NCBI RefSeq assembly: GCF_020520425.1
Contig: NC_079487.1
Span: 85,937,141 to 86,001,140 of the forward strand
Length of the DNA stretch: 64,000 nt
Direction of reading: 5' to 3'
Source: Spinacia oleracea
Lineage: Eukaryota > Streptophyta > Magnoliopsida > Caryophyllales > Amaranthaceae
Position 1 is the first letter of the stretch. Every line of letters starts with the position of its first letter. Under the pieces are notes generated by a model that saw only the letters and a list, made by a program, of their open reading frames with translations, did no database searches and was not told the origin of the DNA. Of this stretch, positions 54,748 to 64,000 are shown one piece after another. Made by a program: the position numbers and the translations under genes.

Positions 54748-56200
54748 ATCAAGGAGCAAACTGATTTGGGTTCTTGGTTACTGAATCGCTGCAGATCCTA
54801 TTTGCAGTACTGAAAGCATTCTATCTGTAAGAACGGTGTTTATATGCACAAATTTTCTGTAATGTGAAATGTAGTTATTTTACCTTAGGATGTTGAACTA
54901 GATTTGAATCCACAGTTATGATGGCTAAAGATATACAAGGTTTAGAAAATATACACCCAACCGACTGATTTGATATTTAGCCTGTAATTGAATGACAGAA
55001 AATATATCTTTAAACACTATTGTTATCGTAATTAACAAGGCATACGATTGTACGGAGTAGTTATAGAAAAAGATATCCTCCTTTTCTCTAGACTCTAGGT
55101 GTGTATGAGAAAAGAACGGTGGTGACTGGCGAGCCTGTGAATATGTGGCATGTGAACCACCATTGAGCCTGTTGGTTTGGCTACCATGGAATAGTAGACA
55201 TATTCGAGCTAATGATTTTACCAGGATTATCTAATAAATGTACATAAGTGATGTAACAATTCAATTCAATTCAAATTATTTATTTATTTGATTAGTTTTA
55301 GTCTGTACCGAACAAGATTTTGTTTGATTTTGCACTCTAGTGTAAATTAGTTGAAACATGAAAATCTTTTGTTGAAGCATATTGTGACAAAGTCAATAGT
55401 TTTCTACTAGGCTTTTGAGGTCCAATTAGGTGAATTACTGGAGACCAATTGTTGCTCAAAACAAATTGCACAACCATAGTAACAAATTACTCCGTATACG
55501 AATAACTAGTATTTCTCATTACATACAATAATAAGCGTCATACTATTTTAACCTCTCATATTAAAAGAGTCAATGTGATTTAATCGAAGATACCTATACA
55601 TATTGCCCAATTTCTTTCACTCGCCAATCATCTACATCACCACTTTTAGACTTTTAGCATGTTTCAGAAACATAATGTCAGAACATGACAACAAGTTCTG
55701 TTAGTTTTAGAATCTGTAACATAAATTGGTGCATTCAAGCCTAAGAACTTGACTTGCAGAAGCTTTACATGGGAAAAAAAAAAAAGCTGTTAGTTATCTC
55801 TCGGCCTAACGAGTAAGCAGCAGATCATTAGATGTCGATCAGCACAGTCAATCTCAAAATTATCCTCCAACCATCCACACACAGCATTGAAATGAATGGT
55901 ATGTATTCTGATTCAGAAAATGCCTGCTATTACAATTTTTTTTGGTTACAAATCGGTATCAATATTTATGATAATCACATCTGTTTGCGATCAACATGTA
56001 AGTCTTTCTAAAACTTACAATTACAACCAGACATGTTTCACTACAAAAGAATTTGCAGAATGATTGATAGGTACTCCGTATAAAAGAATCAAAATGGTAT
56101 TATCTGTTGCTCTGAAGCTAAGTTCCCTAAAACCAATAATAGTATCTATTTAGACAGATTCTCCCCTAAATCACAAACAAAACAGACTGCGGAATAAATG
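54748..56200. other. Convergent intergenic region ERH/FBT
   Basis: 3' sides of two convergent genes. T-rich and A-rich host DNA; a few TACGGAGTA/TACTCCGTA phrases (55049, 55492, 56073), common in MITE ends in this genome, but no complete element seen. Confidence 0.45.
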
Positions 56201-59200
56201 TCATCTTCTATCGGCACTGGTCATGAGAGATACTAGCTCAATTTTGTCATCATCCGGAATTTCTGTACTTGGGACTTTAGATGGAAGAATGGAAGAGGTG
56301 GGATCAGTCCTAGGTACTAAAAATATTACCAAGAGTGGAGAGATTCTAGCTATGTTACGGATCAGTATGGCTACCCAAAGATTGTCAAATCTTGTTCTTG
56401 TGATTTTCAAAATATTGAGTAACACACCTCCGAACCATGATGAAGAGAACGTACCAATGTTACCAATCGACATGATTAATGCAAAGAAGGTGCCTTCTAT
56501 TCCAGAAGGACAAAGCTTTGAACTGAGAACGAGTAGCGGCATCCATTTGAGCCTCCCAAGAAACTGGAATGCGCATTCATCCAGTACTGCAAATATATGA
56601 TCTGGAATACCAACTATTAAGTTCAATCGTAAAACCAGCATCAAATCAAGCATCCCTGATAGACCTAACAGAAGCTGACTCCAGAAACATAGATCCCGGA
56701 ATGGGTGATCTTTCAAGGCATATTGAAACAGTAGTGATCCCAATATTGCACCAGCTGCACCAATGGAAAGAATATAGCCCACGAATTCCTGCAAATACAA
56801 CTAAGCTATTGTTTTCACCTTTACAAATTAAAAAAGATAATGAAATATAAAGTTTAGACTCAGAAATGTCCAGAATAAGAACAGATGAATTGAAATAAGG
56901 GCTACCGAGTTCATTTCACTCAAATGATGCCTAAAAACTATTAACAACTACACATCCTTAAGGTGGGCATGTTGTATTGAATCAAAGATATCTCTTATTA
57001 GTCTAACTAGTAAAGTGTGTAGATGTTGTCTAATGACCTAGGTTTAAAATTCATAACCAAATTTTTGTACCACGCCCATCATGACCAATTTCGTTCTTTG
57101 ACATTTATAAGCTAATTATTATCCCTCTTTCGTAACATTTATGTGCCTAAAGCATGAGCAACTAATTGTCAAGTAGCCGCAGAGCCACAATCATGACTAA
57201 TAAGCAAACAATCCGTCATACCTGAGAAAAATGAGGACCTGCATCTGAATCAGTATACCAGTAAAACATTCCATCATATATATTGAAACTCATAGCATTG
57301 CTGAGGTATAGATATAGACATGGTTTCCACACATCTGGCAATTTCAGTGTGGCTGTCATGGTTTTGGTTGCATCAAGGAACTTCTTACCAACCTTCAAAA
57401 AAGATCACTACAGTGTTCAGTTATTTACACTAATATGATACAAAAAGGCTAATGGAAAAAGAGACGGAAAAGCGAGCTACCTGTTTGTAAGAGAAGTTTA
57501 CTGTTTGAGGCTCTTGAAGTATGATTCCGACCAGACATACAAGTGCCGCTGGGATTGCCAGCAATCCAAAAACCCCCTTTTGTTCAAAATAGGGAAAATC
57601 TCACATGAAATCATGTATCAAACATGGAAGTGCTTCGTTCTTTTTTTTTAACTATGAATGCAAAGAAAATATATCATTGAAGTAAAGAAATCCACCTTTG
57701 GGCCAATGAAGTGAACCAAAAGACCACTGAGAAAGAATCCCAGGAGTGATCCAGTGGAAGAACTCAATGAACATAAGCTTTGCATGTCAGGAGCAAGATG
57801 TGGATGCTTATTAGAGTTCTGTGCTACACATGCATCAACAGTCACATCTGCTATTGCTGCTCCTGCACTCCCTATTGTTAAAGACAGCACTGCGAAGAAG
57901 ATGTGCATCTGCTGGTGCAAAGATAAGTATAGCATGGGCACTATGCCAAGAATACCTATAACCAACACGATAAAACCGATTAAAACATGTGGTAGAACCT
58001 GAGATCACACATGTACCCTCGCATGTGGTTCAGACTTACAGTAATGTTGAGCAATTAGTGATGGACAGAAGGTAAGACAAAAGTTGCCACCGATTACAAG
58101 AAAAGGCTGGAAATTTGATTCAACTATGTCGTATATACAATAATGAAGTAAATCCCAGTCGAGATTGTGTGGAAAAGAGTGTTAAACTGTACTCAGTAAG
58201 ATATTTCTTTCAAAATGAAACCATTACTTAGTATTCACAGTTCCAACAAACAAGTGAAAACCCCCCAAATCAAAATATTTTGGCAACAGCTGATCAGACA
58301 ATCCTGAAGTCGTAGATTTTTCTTCATTGCTTAAATTAACCTAATTCCTGCATCTAACATGAAAGTACGTAACCTTTCGTCCTGTATTGAGTATGAAGAA
58401 ATGTTCAACTAGTTCCGTCAAGATAAGATAAGTGTGGCACTTCAATTGTGAATGGACTTGAAGTCTTGAACCATAAGAAATCAATAGATAAATCGAATCC
58501 CTGGACTTTTGCTAATCCACAGTTCAGGGATAGTTATTATTTCTTTTTGTTTTTTAGTTTTTTAGATCTGAAGAAAGAGGTAAAACCAAATAAAAAAAGG
58601 CTGAAAATCTGAAATGATCACACTTTTAACATTAGATTACAATAAATTACCTAATGTCTCACACAACTGCTTTCCCTTCCCTTCTTCCTTTGCATTAAGT
58701 AGCAGGCTAATCAGTTGCCTCTAAGACCAAAGTCTTCACAGTTTTAAGATAAGGCTACAACTACAAGAGCCTCTTTGCGATAGGTTACATGCATCCAACT
58801 TCTCCCCTAACAAGGAATTTACAGGCACCATAGATTGGATGGAGTTACAGAACAGCAGAAAGAAAAGAGAAGGATAAACTCCTGGATCTTCAACCGACGG
58901 ATCCATGGTTAAAGATAATCCGTTATCCCCCAGAATTTCAAAGGAAATCAAAGAGGTCAATCTTTTACACTAAAGCCAGCATAAACTCTCGAATACTAAT
59001 ACTTGAACATATCAAAAAGCTTCCAATTACTTCAAGATGTAAGCTTTCATTTTTGAAATTAAATATCATTTAAGATGCACTTTTAACTTAGTGGTAAGCA
59101 TCCCTGATTGAATGATGTCTCTGAAACTGAAGACACTTATAGGAATAGTCTACCAAACGACAACTATCACAGTTCCACTTCAAATTTATTTATCCTGCTT

Positions 59201-60142
59201 TATGTTGGGGATTCCACTTTGTTGTCCGTTTTCTTTATAAATTTTTAAAAAAGACTCCACTTTGTTATCCACTTTCCTTTATTTACTATTTCACACATGA
59301 CTTCTTCAATCCATCCTTCAAACATGAATCTGTAACACAAACATGACACTGCAAGTAGGATGAAAGAAGTCTAATGTCTAATTAAGCTAACAAAATAAGA
59401 TATCAGCAAACTTTCTAAACAACTTCAAAAAGGTAAGTTTGTCCTATGAAGGATCATCATTATTTTTTGGGACCGTTGTTATCAGATAAGACAATAGCGG
59501 CATATTGTCTTCATATTTAACTATTTTTTCAACTCTGCTCCTGACATCAAATTTAGCTAATGCACCCAGCAAAGAGCAGAAGAAACAGCATACTGTAAGT
59601 AATGGAACACTGAAATTCCATTATATAGTTCAGTGACCGAGAACTATTAGCCGATTTGACATCACGATTGAAGCAAAAATATCAACCATTTTCATGTATC
59701 TATTCTATAGAATACCACACAACAAAACAAACAATCATTATCTTCACAAATATGATTAAAATATACCTGCAAATATGAAGTAAGGCCTTCTATGAAACCC
59801 TAGAATAGGAACAACATCTGTCATGAGACCCCAAATAGGCTTAACCATCCAAGGAATTGAAGTAAACCCTTGATAAATCTGTGCCTCAGAAGGCTGCAAT
59901 TTCTGGACATCCTTCATGTAATACTCGGTACCGACACGATTTAGTGCTCCACCCAAACCCTGATTAAATCCATACACAATCACTACCCCAAACACAAAAC
60001 TCCAATGCATCTCTTTAGCAAGCATTTTGAGCCAATTTAGTGGCCCCCTAATATAATCCCAAAACCCAAACTTGGGATCCACTCTAAGTTCTTCTTCGTC
60101 CATTACCTTCAATTTAGCTTCTGGGTTTTCATCTTCAACCAT
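56201..60142 (-). CDS. Second folate-biopterin transporter family protein, five exons
   Basis: Exons (minus) 60142-59767, 57955-57696, 57576-57481, 57392-57222, 56788-56201; GT-AG borders, 496 residues. Motifs of the FBT family: [166 protein letters not shown]. It has about twelve hydrophobic segments. The 57-codon exon and flanking borders match the plus-strand FBT gene exactly in length and phase; the first two exons here are one exon there. ATG at 60142 ([11 protein letters not shown]) is preferred; an in-frame ATG at 60202 would add 20 residues. Introns 1 (1.8 kb) and the C-terminal ones contain no other gene. Confidence 0.92.
57956..59766. other. Intron 1 of the second FBT gene
   Basis: 1.8 kb AT-rich intron without recognised repeats or genes. 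Confidence 0.6.
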
Positions 60143-61629
60143 GACTTTTACAAACACAATCTCAAATGCCAAAGGAAGTAAATTTGAGCACAGAAAAATC
60201 ACAAATCACAACCTGAGTGATATTTCTTGGGAGAATTCACAAATCACTATCTGGGTGACATTTTCTTTGGTCATTTGAGTTCAGAAAATCACCAAGAAGC
60301 TCAAAAATCAGTGCCTTTTCATCTGGGTATGTAAACATTGAACAAAATTGGTCAGATTTAACAATGCAAGATGAAGTAAAACTAAAAAAACTGAATTGAA
60401 ATAATGAAGAAGATAAACTAACCAGTAAACAATCTGCATCAATGAAGCAAGCAAACAATCTGCATCAGTTTGGGATCTTGGATTCTGGGTAAATGGAAAA
60501 AACTCCAACTTAACTGGAATTGATTTGACTTCAACTTCGATGCAGGTGAATATCCTCACATGGGTGTTATTCACATTTTGTTACTTCGGAAAAAGGTAAT
60601 TTCGACCCGAAATTCACAAAAATTCGACGAAATTAGGAAAGCAGGAAATGAATTTTGTGAGTTTGACTTGTTTAGAGGCCCACTTGTGTAGTAATCCGTA
60701 TTACTTGCAATTTTTTAAAAATTATATATGTTAAATCCAACTCTGCTTCTTAATTACAAGTGCCCGAACCTTTCAACTTCCTAGTTAAGAGTAATAATTA
60801 ATTATACATTATTGATCCTATCCTAGCTGGCTAATTGTTGAAAGTTAATTTCGAATGTAATCTTTTAAATAAAGGGTATATAAATTAAGATTGAAGACAA
60901 AAACTTATAAAAACACAGTATATCGTTTATGAATAAAATGAATTTTACGATTTTAAACAAGCTTGGAAAGTTGTGATGCAAATTCAACAAGTTCTTGGGT
61001 CATTTTATAGTATGGTGCCTAACGCTGATGAGCAAGTGAGCAACCATCTTTCGCGATAGTACAAATATCTTCTCAAACAAACCGTTAATGAAATTCACTA
61101 AATATCAACGGGCATAACAATGTTGATCGTTGAATAACTGTAATAGTATTTGGTATTACAATTTACAATAGATAAAAGTAGCATGTGATTATACCTTGTG
61201 ATAAAAGTAGATTTTAATGAAAGTAAGATTTTATTTTGATTTGGAATATAATTTGCCAATACTTGCAATTACACTAAAGTTGTCCAAATTAACGTGATTT
61301 GGAGGGAATACTATGAAAAAGCTAAATCTTGTCCAAAGATTGTCATATGTGCATTGGCTTGGTCAACTCTAACAAATAGCTATATGGCCCATATGCATTG
61401 GCTTGGTCAACTCTAACAATAACGATACGTAATCCGTGCATGATCGTTATACATTTGTTGTTTCCTTTTCTTTTCACCTTACAGAAGTAGTTTCAGATTC
61501 ACATAGTTCAGATAAATTCATATGAAAAATTAAAAACAGCGTCTACTGATTGAAAGGCTTGAAAGAAATTGCCAAAAGAATCAAATCACCCATTCTAAAA
61601 ATACAAATTCCGTAGGAAATGGTGAAAGC
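60143..61629. other. Region between the second FBT gene and the inositol kinase gene
   Basis: Contains the FBT promoter/leader (60143 to about 60650, with a 15-bp direct duplication AAACAATCTGCATCA at 60427 and 60453) and the 3' side of the kinase gene. A 25-bp direct repeat GCATTGGCTTGGTCAACTCT plus AACAA occurs at 61353 and 61396. No gene seen. Confidence 0.5.
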
Positions 61630-62499
61630 CTAGGACCCTTGATTCTGTAAACAATCTTTGTTAGTGTCGGAGATGAATTTGATCAATGAGCAAAGCCCGC
61701 CCAAGAAGTTATGATCAAGAATGCCTTCACCTTCAACAACATGAGCAAAATCAACAAGCTTTATTGCAGGAACCACCTCTTTACCTTTCGCTAGTGATTC
61801 CTTGTCATAAACCATCAAAACTGAGCAAGAATAAAAGTGGTAAATTGTTTGCTCCTCAAACCATGACTTCAGCTCCTGTAACTGTGCCAAAATTCCTGAA
61901 GAACCACCATACACACTTGAAGCAAATGTACTACAACCCGATTCTTTCTTGGAATCTGATGATTGGTTTACTGAGACGAACTTCCTCAAAACCATTCTGA
62001 CATCTTCTGGTTTATACTTTATTGTCACCTTTCGATCAGGCTTCCAATACCCTGATTCCTGACCTTCATAGATTTGTAAACCTGATATCCTAAAACCCAA
62101 AGAAAGACTAGAGGTTATTTTGTCTTTTTTGAGACATTTCTCAATGTACTCATCCGTTGCTTGTGGGTACCAGGTTCTGGACCCAATCTTAAAATCAACT
62201 ATGGATGGATTTTCATACTTTGACATTAAATCTTCTAGAACAAGGTGAGAAAGAGGCCCAGATCCATCAGAAGCATCTAGAAGCTTGGTTCCAAAAGATT
62301 TGGGAAAGAATTTGCGTATGTGATCAGGCACTCTGACATCAGCTGAGAATGTCTTGTAGAATTCAGCTTCTCTTAAGCCTCTTTCATCCTCCTGAAGTGG
62401 CTTGTAGAATAAACCTGTTTCGTCTATGAGTGGGCCAAGCTGCCCATTAAGAGCCTGGTGTCCAGCAACCTGGTGATCTGGGACCTTAAACATTGGCAT
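61630..62499 (-). CDS. IPK2: Inositol polyphosphate multikinase (IPK2 type)
   Basis: 289 residues in one exon, the usual size of plant IPK2/IPMK. It phosphorylates inositol 1,4,5-trisphosphate to tetrakis- and pentakisphosphate (6-/3-kinase activity), in nucleus and cytoplasm. Seen motifs: the N-terminal region KVPDHQVAGHQALNG and ETGLFYKPLQ (ATP-lobe lysine), hinge SHLVLEDLMSKYENPSIVDF, the catalytic PxxxDxKxG (residues 98-106, then SRTWYPQAT), SSLSLGFRISGLQIY, and the metal-binding KLVDFAHVVEGEGILDHNFL near the C-terminus. A single coding exon with an upstream intron in the leader fits what I know of plant members. The start at 62499 gives the conserved N-terminus. Confidence 0.94.
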   Translation of the reverse strand: MPMFKVPDHQVAGHQALNGQLGPLIDETGLFYKPLQEDERGLREAEFYKTFSADVRVPDHIRKFFPKSFGTKLLDASDGSGPLSHLVLEDLMSKYENPSIVDFKIGSRTWYPQATDEYIEKCLKKDKITSSLSLGFRISGLQIYEGQESGYWKPDRKVTIKYKPEDVRMVLRKFVSVNQSSDSKKESGCSTFASSVYGGSSGILAQLQELKSWFEEQTIYHFYSCSVLMVYDKESLAKGKEVVPAIKLVDFAHVVEGEGILDHNFLGGLCSLIKFISDTNKDCLQNQGS

Positions 62500-62522
62500 A
62501 ATTCTCGACCTAGCTATCTATC

Positions 62523-62879
62523 CTGTAATATTCCAAACAAATTTTATTTAGGATGTTCATACAATCATAGTGAAACTAATGCCATTACTTAGTTACTATG
62601 ACACCAAAGACAAGAAAACACCAAGTAAATGCAGTACAATCATCAGGTCATACATAAAATTTAAGCAATTTCCTCACAATACACTTTCAGCTAATAACAG
62701 AGAAATTTATCTGGTACGAAAGTTCAACAAGTATGCAGCCACCGAACGTTTCCTACTAGCCTCACATATGAGGGAAGGGCCGCGAATCATAAGGGTCTTA
62801 GCCCTTGAGCCACAACACCAGTGAGAACATCACAGGAAAAGGAAATAAAAAGGTGGTAAAATCAGATGTAATTCCTTAC
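62523..62879 (-). other. Probable 5'UTR intron of the IPK2 gene
   Basis: Minus strand donor AAGAAG/GTAAGG (62879) and acceptor ATTACAG/GATAG (62523), 357 nt, ending 23 nt before the ATG. Within it, 62745-62822 reads on the minus strand GTTGTGGCTCAAGGGCTAAG, with an A-box-like motif, so a SINE fragment is possible but unproven. Confidence 0.55.
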
Positions 62880-63104
62880 CTTCTTGTTATTATAAGGAAC
62901 GTCACAAAGAACACAAGTTTCAATCACACTTCTTGAAGGATAAATAAATCTAGGTAGGCCGAAAACAAGAACCAAAACAGTATGCATAGCCATCCACTCA
63001 CAGTAATGGTATGCCAAGACAATGAACTACCTACACTATGAACTGGAAGAATTATATCATTCATGCACTCCATCCCTTGAACACATCATATCAAGGGCCA
63101 TAAG

Positions 63105-63317
63105 CTATGTTACTCGGACTCTTCGTTTTACCTCAAGTACCCGTGTCGGATCCTCGACACTTGGACATGGGTATGGGCACTCGGACACTTCATTTTGGTC
63201 TAAAATCAAGGAAATTCTCCACAATTTAGCCGTGTCGGACACTTGGACACGTACCCGTATCCGACACTTGGACACGTACCCGTATCCGATACTCGTACCC
63301 GAGTCTGAGTAACATAG
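63105..63317. mobile_element. hAT-like MITE
   Basis: 213 bp with inverted ends CTATGTTACTCGGACTC and GAGTCTGAGTAACATAG and a perfect 8-bp target duplication GCCATAAG (63097-63104 and 63318-63325), the hAT signature. The interior has direct repeats of GACACTTGGACACGTACCCG (two copies) and related units. No ORF of its own. Similar 'ATGTTRCTCGGACTC' MITEs are widespread in eudicots. Confidence 0.85.
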
Positions 63318-64000
63318 GCCATAAGTGCAAATCGACAATGGTAAACCCCTAAATTGATTGAATTATAAACGTTTTTATTCTAATGCCTCACAAAGATCCA
63401 CCAAGGCAACACACTGCAACAGAGTTATATTATTAGAGTGTATGTACAACACAACTCCATCACTGAACTCTTTGGTGGCGCTTTCTAAAGACTTCACCAA
63501 CTAAACTAACTCGTTAACTATTTTTAAACCCAGATCTTGGGTATTTAGAGTACAACACAACCCCATTTCTGGTCCAGTTTCCCTGATAAGCTAAATACAA
63601 TTGACGTTAGCAGATTGGGTAACTCTCAAGTGATCACTAAAACTATTAAAGAAAGAATCTTAATCTTTACGACTTTACATCTAAAGCTTCTTAGACCTTG
63701 CATGTTGTGGGACCCACACTAGATTGTGTGCTTAATTAAGTACAATTAACGGACGGAACAAACAAATTACGTGCTTAGTTAATTGATCTAGATCCTTTAG
63801 ATCTTCGCACATTTCAGTCATAAACAAATACCAACAATTACTTATACAATTTCATAGCAAAAAGCTCAACACCTGACAATTCAAAGTCATTAATAATTTC
63901 AAACAACAATTAAAAATCTTTGCGCATGTTGTCAAGAAATCATTCAAAACCCAACAAAAAACAGACCCAGAAAGAACACAAAAAATACAGTAATATTACA
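63318..64000. other. Right edge, no gene identified
   Basis: AT-rich sequence, probably the upstream region or another UTR intron of the IPK2 gene (minus strand). No ORF of known family, repeat or RNA gene is recognised up to the edge. Confidence 0.4.

Overview
The window is nuclear DNA of a flowering plant, probably a eudicot. It holds intron-containing host genes, Tat/Ogre-type Ty3/gypsy and Ty1/copia retrotransposons, CACTA, Mutator-like, hAT-like and Stowaway DNA elements, and a nuclear tRNA-Lys. Amaranthaceae (spinach/beet/quinoa type) is a guess from repeat style only. There are no bacterial operons or CRISPR arrays.

Left 40 kb (1-39887): one block of transposons nested inside each other. 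The host of the nest is Gypsy 2, a Tat-like Ty3/gypsy element on the minus strand whose 5' LTR is 39194-39887. It has two independent insertions. (a) Copia 1 (8825-17614 visible, plus strand) sits just upstream of Gypsy 2's antisense ORF; its own 5' LTR is split by Gypsy 1 (1-8824, minus strand, running off the left edge). (b) A CACTA element (23270-37859, 3-bp target duplication ATT) splits the gag of Gypsy 2 and is itself split by Copia 2 (24403-34717, target duplication CACTT). Both gypsy elements carry an intron-containing ORF on the strand opposite to gag-pol, and the two ORFs are of unrelated types. Gypsy 1 has no reverse transcriptase or integrase. Gypsy 2 has lost its integrase core. 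Copia 1 has nearly identical LTRs but no usable ORF. Copia 2 is nearly intact, with two in-frame stops.

Right 24 kb (39888-64000): a gene-bearing segment. In order: tRNA-Lys(TTT) at 40159-40230; a four-exon folate-biopterin transporter (FBT) gene (40918-46225, plus), with a Mutator-like element and a Stowaway MITE in its large first intron; a Pack-MULE-like element (46291-48781) carrying a broken TPR gene fragment; a truncated tRNA-Lys-primed LTR retroelement (about 49677-50420); an enhancer-of-rudimentary homologue (50787-54747, plus) whose first coding exon is only the ATG; a second, five-exon FBT paralogue (56201-60142, minus); and an inositol polyphosphate multikinase (61630-62499, minus) with a probable 5'UTR intron. 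A 213-bp hAT-like MITE with an 8-bp target duplication lies at 63105-63317.

The host genes do not form a pathway. The two FBT genes are diverged paralogues flanking the enhancer-of-rudimentary gene. Exon borders come from conceptual splicing and protein-family knowledge, without transcript evidence. The most notable items are the double-hairpin GC module repeated in four non-coding intervals of Gypsy 1, the two different antisense genes in the gypsy elements, the shared structured leader and 3' regions of the copia elements, and the gene-fragment-carrying CACTA and Pack-MULE elements.
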